Shown piece by piece: positions 57,606 through 64,000 of a DNA stretch of 64,000 bases. Under the pieces are notes generated by a model. That model was not told the DNA's origin, did not search any database, and was given only the letters and a program-made list of their open reading frames with translations. The stretch covers positions 10,955 through 74,954 of the forward strand of contig NZ_KQ948779.1 in assembly GCF_001514205.1 (NCBI RefSeq), given 5' to 3'. This DNA comes from Streptomyces griseoruber. Lineage in GTDB: Bacteria; Actinomycetota; Actinomycetes; Streptomycetales; Streptomycetaceae. Within the stretch, counting starts at the first letter, position 1; each line of letters opens with the position of its first letter. Made by a program: the position numbers and the translations under genes.

Positions 57606-59291
57606 ATGGACAGCAGCAGCGAGGGCGTCGAGGGCGGGGACGTGGAGGAGTCGACCCGGGCGGAGGCTCGGGCCGCGGCCGGGCCGGAGGCGGAAGCGGG
57701 GGTCGCCGCGCCGGAGGCGGAAGCGGGGGTCGCCGCGCCGGAGGCGGGGGCGGAGGCCGTCCTGCCCGGGAGCGCGGGGACCGTCGCGGCCGAGACGGGG
57801 GCGGGCGCTGTCCTGCCCGAGGCGGAGGCGGGGGCGGGGATGCTCGCGCCGGAGGCGGAAGCGGGGATGGTCGCGCCGGAGGCGGAAGCGGGGATGGTCG
57901 CGCCGGAGGCGGAAGCGGGGATGGTCGCGCCGGAGGCGGGGGCGGAGGCCGTCCTGCCCGGGAGCGCGGGGACCGTCGCGGCCGAGACGGGGGCGGGCGC
58001 TGTCCTGCCCGAGGCGGAAGCGGGGATGCCCGCGCCGGAGGCGGAAGCGGGGGTGGTCGCGCCGGAGGCGGGGGCGGGGGCCGTCCTGCCCGGGAGCGCG
58101 GGGACCGTCGCGGCCGAGACGGGGGCGGGCGCTGTCCTGCCCGAGGCGGAAGCGGGGATGCTCGCGCCGGAGGCGGAGGCGGGGATGCTCGCGCCGGAGG
58201 CGGGGGCGGAGGCCGTCCTGCCCGGGAGCGCGGGGACCGTCGCGGCCGAGACGGGGGCGGGCGCTGTCCTGCCCGAGGCGGAAGCGGGGATGCTCGCGCC
58301 GGAGGCGGGGGCGGGCGCTGTCGTGCCCGAGGCGGTCGCGGGGGCCGGCGCCTCCGGCGGGGGTACGGCGGCCATGGTGTCCGACGGCGGCGCAGCGGGC
58401 CTCGGGCAGGTGCCCGCGCCCGCGCCCGCCAGGGCTGTCGCCGTGGCGCCTGCCTCCTTGTCGCCCTCGCGGGCCGGGGACTTCATGCAGTGTCCGTTGT
58501 TGTACCGGTTCCGGGTGATCGACCGGCTGCCGGAGAAGCCGAGTCCGGCGGCCACCAAGGGGACGCTGGTGCACGCGGTGCTGGAGCGGCTGTTCGACGC
58601 GCCGGCGGCGGAGCGGACGGCGCCGCGGGCGAAGGCGTTGATCCCGGGGCAGTGGGACCGGTTGCGGGAGACGCGGCCGGAGGTGGTGGAGCTGTTCGCC
58701 GACGATCCGGACGGTGTGCGGATGGCGGGTTGGCTGGCGGAGGCGGAGGCGCTGGTGGAGCGCTGGTTCACGCTGGAGGATCCGACGCGTCTGGAGCCCG
58801 CGGAGCGGGAGCTGTTCGTGGAGGCGGAGCTGGAGTCGGGGCTCAGGCTGCGCGGGATCATCGACCGGGTCGACGTGGCGCCCACCGGTGAGGTGCGGAT
58901 CGTGGACTACAAGACGGGCAAGGCACCGCGCGCGGAGTACGCGGACGGTGCGTTGTTCCAGATGAAGTTCTACGCGCTGGTGGTGTGGCGGCTGAAGAAC
59001 GTGGTGCCGCGGCGGCTCCAGCTGGTGTATCTCGGCAGTGGGGATGTGCTGACGTACGACCCGGACCTCGCGGATCTGGAGCGGGTGGAGCGCAGGCTGC
59101 TGGCGCTGTGGGACGCGATCCGGCTGGCGACGCAGACGGGTGAGTGGCGGCCGCGGCCGACGAAGCTGTGCGGCTGGTGCGATCACCAGGCGCACTGTCC
59201 GGAGTTCGGCGGTACTCCCCCGCCGTACCCGCTGCCGGTGAGGGCGGCGGCGTCCGGGGACGTCGAGCAGGGCAGAATGGGGCCGGACTAG
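57606..59291 (+). CDS. RecB-family (PD-(D/E)xK) nuclease with repetitive N-terminal extension
   Basis: 561 residues from ATG 57606. The nuclease domain begins near residue 283 (LSPSRAGDFMQCPLLYRFRV) and keeps HAVLERLF (His motif), LRGIIDRVDVAPTGEVRIVD YKTGK (Asp and Lys of the active site) and the closing Cys set LCGWCDHQAHCPEF, which with MQC can hold an iron-sulphur cluster as in AddB/Cas4. The first 240 residues are low-complexity Ala/Glu/Gly repeats made by a 132-bp DNA repeat. The start Met is fitting for the family, so the repeat lies within the true gene. Likely in DNA repair; it precedes a response-regulator gene by 14 bp. Confidence 0.87.
   Translation: MDSSSEGVEGGDVEESTRAEARAAAGPEAEAGVAAPEAEAGVAAPEAGAEAVLPGSAGTVAAETGAGAVLPEAEAGAGMLAPEAEAGMVAPEAEAGMVAPEAEAGMVAPEAGAEAVLPGSAGTVAAETGAGAVLPEAEAGMPAPEAEAGVVAPEAGAGAVLPGSAGTVAAETGAGAVLPEAEAGMLAPEAEAGMLAPEAGAEAVLPGSAGTVAAETGAGAVLPEAEAGMLAPEAGAGAVVPEAVAGAGASGGGTAAMVSDGGAAGLGQVPAPAPARAVAVAPASLSPSRAGDFMQCPLLYRFRVIDRLPEKPSPAATKGTLVHAVLERLFDAPAAERTAPRAKALIPGQWDRLRETRPEVVELFADDPDGVRMAGWLAEAEALVERWFTLEDPTRLEPAERELFVEAELESGLRLRGIIDRVDVAPTGEVRIVDYKTGKAPRAEYADGALFQMKFYALVVWRLKNVVPRRLQLVYLGSGDVLTYDPDLADLERVERRLLALWDAIRLATQTGEWRPRPTKLCGWCDHQAHCPEFGGTPPPYPLPVRAAASGDVEQGRMGPD
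57690..58330. repeat. 132-bp-period coding repeat in the RecB-family nuclease gene
   Basis: The word GTCCTGCCCGGGAGCG starts at 57759, 57951, 58083 and 58215. The last three spacings are 132 bp; the first is 192 bp because extra copies of a 24-bp unit (encoding PEAEAGMV/L-A) are inserted. All changes are multiples of 3, so the frame is kept. The long unit encodes AVLPGSAGTVAAETGAGAVL. Confidence 0.9.
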
Positions 59292-59305
59292 CGAAGGAGA
59301 CTCAC

Positions 59306-59980
59306 GTGGCCATCCGCGTCCTACTGGTCGACGACCAGCCGCTGCTGCGTACCGGCTTCCGGATGATCCTGGAGGCGGAGCAGGACCTCGCGGTCGTCGG
59401 TGAGGCCGGAGACGGTCTTCAGGCCCTGGACCAGGTGCGGGCGCTGCAGCCCGATGTGGTGCTCATGGACATCCGTATGCCGCGGATGGACGGGGTGGAG
59501 GCGACCCGGCAGATCACCGGACCGGGCCGGGACGGGCCGGCGAAGGTGCTGGTGCTGACGACGTTCGACCTCGACGAGTACGTGGTGGAGGCGTTGCGGG
59601 CGGGGGCCAGTGGGTTCCTGCTGAAGGACGCGCCCGCCCATGAGCTGGTGCAGGCGATCCGGGTGGTGGCGGCGGGCGAGGCGATGCTGGCGCCGAGCAT
59701 CACGCGCCGGCTGCTGGACAAGTACGCCACGCATCTGCCGTCGGGCGACGAGCCGGTGCCGAACACGCTGCACACGCTGACGGACCGTGAGGTGGAGGTG
59801 CTGAAGCTGGTGGCGCGGGGGTTGTCGAACGCGGAGATCGCGGCCGATCTGTTCGTCAGTGAGACGACGGTGAAGACGCATGTGGGGCATGTGCTGACGA
59901 AGCTCGGGCTGCGTGACCGGGTGCAGGCCGCGGTGTACGCGTACGAGAGCGGTCTGGTGCGGCCCGGCGCACAGCAGTAG
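59306..59980 (+). CDS. NarL/FixJ-family response regulator
   Basis: 224 residues from GTG 59306 behind GGAGA. Receiver domain with acidic pocket (RVLLVDDQPLLR), phosphoacceptor Asp55 (VVLMDIRMPRMDG) and Lys of FLLKDAP. C-terminal LuxR-type HTH (TLTDREVEVLKLVARGLSNA; EIAADLFVSETTVKTHVGHV). No histidine kinase gene lies beside it. It follows the nuclease gene by 14 bp, so the two are probably co-transcribed. Confidence 0.94.
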   Translation: MAIRVLLVDDQPLLRTGFRMILEAEQDLAVVGEAGDGLQALDQVRALQPDVVLMDIRMPRMDGVEATRQITGPGRDGPAKVLVLTTFDLDEYVVEALRAGASGFLLKDAPAHELVQAIRVVAAGEAMLAPSITRRLLDKYATHLPSGDEPVPNTLHTLTDREVEVLKLVARGLSNAEIAADLFVSETTVKTHVGHVLTKLGLRDRVQAAVYAYESGLVRPGAQQ

Positions 59981-59997
59981 GCCTGACGGGTACGACG

Positions 59998-60032
59998 CGA
60001 AGGGCGCCCCTGCCGAGCGGGGGCGCCCTTCG
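59998..60032. terminator. Bidirectional terminator between the response regulator and binding-protein genes
   Basis: CGAAGGGCGCCCC (59998-60010) pairs with GGGGCGCCCTTCG (60020-60032). Two convergent stops flank it. Confidence 0.85.
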
Positions 60033-60049
60033 TCGTGCTCTGCCGGGGG

Positions 60050-61633
60050 TCAGCTCTTGCTGAGTTCCCAGAAGCGGAACACGGTGGACGCGTCGAGGCA
60101 GTTCTCGAGGCCGTAGACGTTCTCGCCGACGACGGCGTACTGCTTGGCCTGCCAGACCGGGAGGACGGGGAGTTCCTTGGCGACGATGTCCTGGAGGGTG
60201 GCGTAGTCGGCGTCGGTGGCGGTGCGGTCGCTCTGGGCGGCGGTGCGCGGGATGAGCGTGCCGGTGATGGTCTTGTTGGTGTAGTTGTTGGCGAGGACGT
60301 TGCCGTCGCCGAAGAAGGGCGCGGTGAAGTTGTCGGCGTCGGGGAAGTCGGGGACCCAGCCCTTGACGTAGACGCCGTACTTGCCGGCGGCGATGTCCTT
60401 CTCGTACTGGTCGAAGGGGACTGACTTGACGTCGGCGTCGAACAGGCCGCTGGCGTTGAGCTGGGCGGCGACGGTCCTGAGTTCCTGGTCGGTGGCGGGG
60501 CCGTAGCGCGAGGGGGTGGACCAGAGGGTGAGTTTCACCTTGCCGGTGAGGCCTTCGGCCTGGAGTGCGGCGGCGGCCTTGGCCTGGGAGGGGCGGGCGC
60601 CGTAGCGGTCGAAGAAGGCGGTGTTGTGGCCCGCTATCCCGGCCGGGATGATCGAGTACAGCGGGTCGGCGGTGCCTTCGTAGACGTCCCGGATGAGGGC
60701 TTCGCGGTCGATGAGGTAGGCGATGGCCTGTCGGACGCCGAGTTTTCCGGTGACGGGGTCGGCGGTGTTGAAGACGAGGTGCTGGACCTCGGCGCTGCTG
60801 CCTTCGACGACCTCGGCGCCCTCGTCGCCGGTCCCGGCGTCGATGTCGGCGATGTCGGCGGCGGTGAGGCCGCGGTAGGCGATGTCGACGTCGCCGTCGA
60901 GGAGGGCCTTCTTGAGGGCCTTCTGGTCGCCGCCGAAGAACTTGAGGGTGATGCCCTTGTTCTGGGGGTCGCCCGCGGTGCCCCGGTAGTTCTCGTTGAC
61001 GGAGAAGACGGCCTGGTCCTCGTCGAAGGAGTCGAGGGTGTAGGGGCCGGAGCCGACGGCGCCGCCGTCCTTGCGCAGGCCGTCGGCGTCGTACTTCCTG
61101 TGGTCGACGATGGAGCCGGCGCCGGAGGCGAGCTTGCTGGGGAAGGTGGCGTCGGGGACCTTCAGGGTGAAGACGACGGTCTTGGCGTCGGGTGTCGCGA
61201 CCTTGGCGAGCATGGGGAACATGACCGCGGGGCCGTTGTCGTCGTTGATCTTCAGCATGCGGTCGAAGGAGAACTTGACGTCCTCGGAGGTGAGGTCGTC
61301 ACCGTTGGAGAACTTCAGGCCGTCCTTGAGGGTGCAGCGGTAGACCTTGGCCTGCTGGTCCGTGAAGGAGCAGTCCCGCGCCGCGTCGGGCTCGGGTTCG
61401 GTGGCGCCCTTGGGGAAGCTCAGCAACGACTGGAAGACGTTGTTGAACAGCATCCAGGATCCGGGGTCGTAGCCGGAGGCCGGGTCCGTGGCGAGGACGT
61501 CGTCCGACATCCCGAGCACCACGGTGGAGCCGTCGCCGCCCGAGCCCCCGGTCTGGGTGCCACAGCCGGTCAACATGCCGGAGGCCAGTCCCGCCACGAT
61601 GGGCAGGACCGGCCACTGGTTACGGATATTCAC
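60050..61633 (-). CDS. ABC transporter substrate-binding lipoprotein, family 5 (peptide/nickel type)
   Basis: 527 residues from GTG 61633. Signal peptide and lipobox LTGC (Cys24). SBP family 5 body: LKDGLKFSNGDDLTSEDVKF, SGPYTLDSFDEDQAVFSVNE and VRQAIAYLIDREALIRDVYE. It should present oligopeptides or similar ligands to an ABC importer. A paralogue lies upstream on the same strand, and no permease or ATPase genes are in the neighbourhood. Confidence 0.92.
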   Translation of the reverse strand: MNIRNQWPVLPIVAGLASGMLTGCGTQTGGSGGDGSTVVLGMSDDVLATDPASGYDPGSWMLFNNVFQSLLSFPKGATEPEPDAARDCSFTDQQAKVYRCTLKDGLKFSNGDDLTSEDVKFSFDRMLKINDDNGPAVMFPMLAKVATPDAKTVVFTLKVPDATFPSKLASGAGSIVDHRKYDADGLRKDGGAVGSGPYTLDSFDEDQAVFSVNENYRGTAGDPQNKGITLKFFGGDQKALKKALLDGDVDIAYRGLTAADIADIDAGTGDEGAEVVEGSSAEVQHLVFNTADPVTGKLGVRQAIAYLIDREALIRDVYEGTADPLYSIIPAGIAGHNTAFFDRYGARPSQAKAAAALQAEGLTGKVKLTLWSTPSRYGPATDQELRTVAAQLNASGLFDADVKSVPFDQYEKDIAAGKYGVYVKGWVPDFPDADNFTAPFFGDGNVLANNYTNKTITGTLIPRTAAQSDRTATDADYATLQDIVAKELPVLPVWQAKQYAVVGENVYGLENCLDASTVFRFWELSKS

Positions 61634-61721
61634 GAAATACCTTGTCGTCGGGTCCCATCACACCGGGGCTCCGTCCCGGGCCCCGGCCGCGAAAAACGTA
61701 TCACCCGACCGGCAAGGGTCC

Positions 61722-63329
61722 TCAGTTGCTCACGCCGCGGCCGAGTTCCCACAGCTGGAGCGTGGCGGAGGAGTTGAGGGCGTACGCGGTGCCGGTGATG
61801 TCGGTGTTGGCGGCGACGTACTGCTTGCCCTGCCACAGCGGGAGGATCGGGACGTCGTCGGCGACGATGTCCTGGATCTCGGTGAGGCTCTTGCCGGCGC
61901 TGATGCGGTCGGCCTCCCGGCGGGACTGCGGGATCAGCTTGTTGATGATCTCGCTGTTGGTGTACGGCGAGTTGAGGGTGTTGTCCTTGTCGAGGAACGG
62001 CGCGAGGAAGTTGTCGGCGTCGGGGAAGTCGGGGAACCAGCCCATGCCGTAGACGGCGTACTCGCCCTTGCGCTCGGCGGGGGCGAAGGTGTCCCAGGCG
62101 GTGCCCTTGACGGTGACGTCGAACAGGCCGCTGTCGTTGAGCTGCTTCTTCAGCAGCTCGAACTCCTGCTTGGTGGCGGGACCGTAGTGGTCGGTCGTGT
62201 AGTTCAGCGTGAGCTTCACCGGGGTGGTGATGTTCGCCTCGGTCAGCAGGGCCTTGGCCTTGGTGACACTCGGGTCGCTGTACTTGTTGAAGAAGGCGTT
62301 GGAGTGTCCGGTGACGGAGGCCGGGACGAGCGAGTAGAGGGCTTCGGCCTGGGAGCCGTAGACCTGGGAGACCAGCTCGTTGCGGTTGATGACCTGGGCC
62401 ATCGCCTGGCGCACGGCCTTGGTCTTCACGACGGGGGCGTCGGTGTTGAAGGCCAGGTAGCGGATCTCGAGGCCGGCCAGTTCGACCAGGTCGATGTCGC
62501 TGTCGGCGGCGGCGTCGGAGAGCTTCTTGATCTGCTCCGGGGACATGGTCCGGGTCATCAGGTCGATGTCGCCCTTTTCGAGGGCGGTGTCCATGGCGTC
62601 GGCGTCGTCGTAGGACACCATGTCGACCTCGTCGTTGTTCACCTTCAGGGTCCCCTTGTAGTTGGGGTTCTTGGTGAACACGGCCTTGGTGATGGCGTCG
62701 CCGTCGGTCTCGGCCTTGAGGGTGTACGGGCCGGAGCCGTCGACCTCGAAGCCCTCGCGGAGCTTGTTCTTCTCGTAGTCGTCGGGGTTGACGATGCCGG
62801 CGACGGGGGTCGACAGCTTGGACGGGAAGGTGGCGTCGGCGGTCTTGAGGTGGAAGATGACTTCGTTGTCACCCTGCGTCTCGACGGTGTCGATGGTGGA
62901 CAGCAGGGCGAAGACACCGGTGTCGGCCTTGATGGCGCGGGCGCGGTCGATGGAGAACTTGACGTCCGCGGCGGTGATGGCGTCGCCGTTGGCGAACTTC
63001 AGCCCGTCCCGGAGCTTGCAGGCGTAGCGCTCGTTGCCGCTGTCGGTGAATCCGCAGGACTGCGCCGCCTCGGGGACGGGGTCGCCGTCGCCCTTGGGCA
63101 CGATCATCAGGGTCTGCACGGTCTGGCGCAGGATGTTCCAGGTGCCGACGTCGTAGGCGTAGGCGGGATCGAGCGGCGCGGGAGCGGCCTTCGTGGCGGT
63201 GAACCGGTCGGTGGTGCCCACGACGATGGCGTCGCCGCCGCCGCTCCCGCTGTCGGCCCCGCCGCAGGCGGCGAGTACGGGCGCGAGCAGACCGACCACG
63301 GCCGGCAGCACCAAAGTCTTGCGGTTCAT
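61722..63329 (-). CDS. ABC transporter substrate-binding lipoprotein, family 5, paralogue
   Basis: 535 residues from ATG 63329 with GGAG upstream. Lipobox LAAC (Cys22). The order of segments matches the downstream protein: LRDGLKFANGDAITAADVKF, GSGPYTLKAETDGDAITKAV and VRQAMAQVINRNELVSQVYG, so the pair comes from tandem duplication. 88 bp separate the genes; each may have its own promoter. Ligand unknown. Confidence 0.92.
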   Translation of the reverse strand: MNRKTLVLPAVVGLLAPVLAACGGADSGSGGGDAIVVGTTDRFTATKAAPAPLDPAYAYDVGTWNILRQTVQTLMIVPKGDGDPVPEAAQSCGFTDSGNERYACKLRDGLKFANGDAITAADVKFSIDRARAIKADTGVFALLSTIDTVETQGDNEVIFHLKTADATFPSKLSTPVAGIVNPDDYEKNKLREGFEVDGSGPYTLKAETDGDAITKAVFTKNPNYKGTLKVNNDEVDMVSYDDADAMDTALEKGDIDLMTRTMSPEQIKKLSDAAADSDIDLVELAGLEIRYLAFNTDAPVVKTKAVRQAMAQVINRNELVSQVYGSQAEALYSLVPASVTGHSNAFFNKYSDPSVTKAKALLTEANITTPVKLTLNYTTDHYGPATKQEFELLKKQLNDSGLFDVTVKGTAWDTFAPAERKGEYAVYGMGWFPDFPDADNFLAPFLDKDNTLNSPYTNSEIINKLIPQSRREADRISAGKSLTEIQDIVADDVPILPLWQGKQYVAANTDITGTAYALNSSATLQLWELGRGVSN

Positions 63330-63811
63330 GCTCGAGTTTCTCCAGAGCTGTCGGTCCGTGTACCCGGCATGCAAGGTTGTCGCAGCGGATCACAGGGATA
63401 GGGGTGATGTTCCGCGAAGAGATTAGTCCGGACCGGCACGAGGGTTCGCCACGACCGGAGTTGAAAGCTCATCACGGAGCGAAACCGTATGCGAACGCAT
63501 TGAAAAATCACGAGCGGAACGATCCGCGCAGCTGTCCATCAATCGGGACACAAGGGTGCGGCCAAACGCCCGGAACGCGGCGTCTGGGCACACGGCGGAC
63601 CCCCTGTCGACCACGCCCGCCGTGGGGAAGGTCACACCGTCAACGGTCCGCGCCCGTCCGGAATGCAACCGTTATCGAAGATCGGAATTCCCCCGTGCGT
63701 ACACCCGCCGAATTACGTTGCTATCGGCGGTGCACGCTCGGTGAACGAGTACGGCGAATTCCGTCATCGAGAGGATCACCAATGATCGCAGGGGTGATCA
63801 TCGGAGCGGAG
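63330..63811. other. Gene-free stretch upstream of the binding-lipoprotein gene
   Basis: About 480 bases without a supported gene. Its base composition is less GC-rich than its surroundings (for example 63490-63515). It should hold the promoter of the minus-strand lipoprotein gene. Short open frames on both strands (for example from ATG 63782, which would overlap the next gene) have no recognisable product; I see no RNA gene. Confidence 0.6.
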
Positions 63812-64000
63812 TCACCGGGGCATCAGACCGCGCAGAAAAGGCAGGTCGACCTGTTCCAGCGAGGGCACCACGGTGCGCCGGACGGCAGCGGTGATCGGGG
63901 CCACGGAGGGCACCGCCACCACATGGCAGCCCGCCGCCTCCGCCGAGGCGACCCCGGTCGCGGTGTCCTCGACGACGGCGCAGCGGGCCGGGTCCACGCC
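63812..64000 (-). CDS. HAD-superfamily phosphatase, C-terminal part
   Basis: Partial; 62 residues remain before the right edge. The motif VVEDTATGVASAEAAGCHVV is HAD motif IV with its Asp and following Gly-rich turn (usually ED-S-x-G), here with ATG in place of S-x-G. The rest (PSLEQVDLPFLRGLM) is a usual C-terminal helix of beta-phosphoglucomutase-like HADs. Substrate unknown. Confidence 0.78.
   Translation of the reverse strand, partial: GVDPARCAVVEDTATGVASAEAAGCHVVAVPSVAPITAAVRRTVVPSLEQVDLPFLRGLMPR

Noticed and set aside
57579..59195. Long minus-strand open frame (over 500 codons) across the RecB-family gene with Arg/Asp/Pro repeats
   Set aside because: It is the antisense of the 132-bp repeat in GC-rich DNA; no domain, and the sense strand carries a clear nuclease.
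63782..63997. Small plus-strand gene starting ATG 63782 behind GAGAGG
   Set aside because: It would overlap the HAD gene fully on the opposite strand, and the peptide is His/Arg/Gly-rich shadow sequence.

Overview
The window is high-GC DNA with the gene density, GTG/TTG starts and GGAGG-type ribosome sites of a Streptomyces chromosome. The proteasome block, the conservon, the Tat genes next to PafBC-type regulators and the many GC-rich intrinsic hairpins all fit that genus. Every call comes from reading the sequence; no database search was run, and family names rest on recognised motifs and gene order.

Left arm (1-21,000). It opens with a truncated GlnA4-like glutamine-synthetase-family ligase facing a FadR-type regulator and a PuuD-like gamma-glutamyl hydrolase (amine utilisation). 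An aminoglycoside-phosphotransferase-like gene (9807 down to 2324) is split by a 6.5-kb element at about 2590-9112. The element carries a Tn554-like trio (tnpA, tnpB, tnpC, each overlapping the next by 4 nt) and two cargo genes. Next come a LysR regulator with a TDT transporter, an XRE-cupin regulator with a BtuF-like metal receptor, a glycine-betaine ABC system with a fused permease-binding protein, a 5'-3' exonuclease, an iron-box-controlled siderophore-interacting protein, an APC permease, a GNAT enzyme and a pseudouridine synthase.

Middle (22,000-34,600). A conservon (cvnA-B-C-D plus a CYP157-like P450 lacking the ExxR motif; the rar/cvn9 type) is followed by a TetR gene and a divergent operon for two DUF1989 proteins, a urea/guanidine carboxylase and allophanate hydrolase. 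DUF1989 partners suggest guanidine rather than urea catabolism. The same palindrome (half-site AATTTCTGTC) lies before this operon and before the APC permease 9 kb away, which suggests one regulon.

Right arm (34,600-64,000). A Ski2-like helicase, tatC, tatA, two small genes and pafC-pafB run on the minus strand, followed by two FKBP isomerases, pafA, an MFS gene and a divergent lacI. The Pup-proteasome block follows: prcA, prcB, a broken endonuclease VII gene, pup (ending in Glu), dop and the ATPase arc/mpa. After a ferredoxin come a small exported protein, trmI, a site-2 protease, a RecB-family nuclease with a 132-bp-period repeat in its N-terminus, a NarL-type response regulator, two paralogous family-5 binding lipoproteins and the end of a HAD phosphatase. 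Transcription is mostly leftward from 63 to 35 kb, with hairpin terminators after many units.
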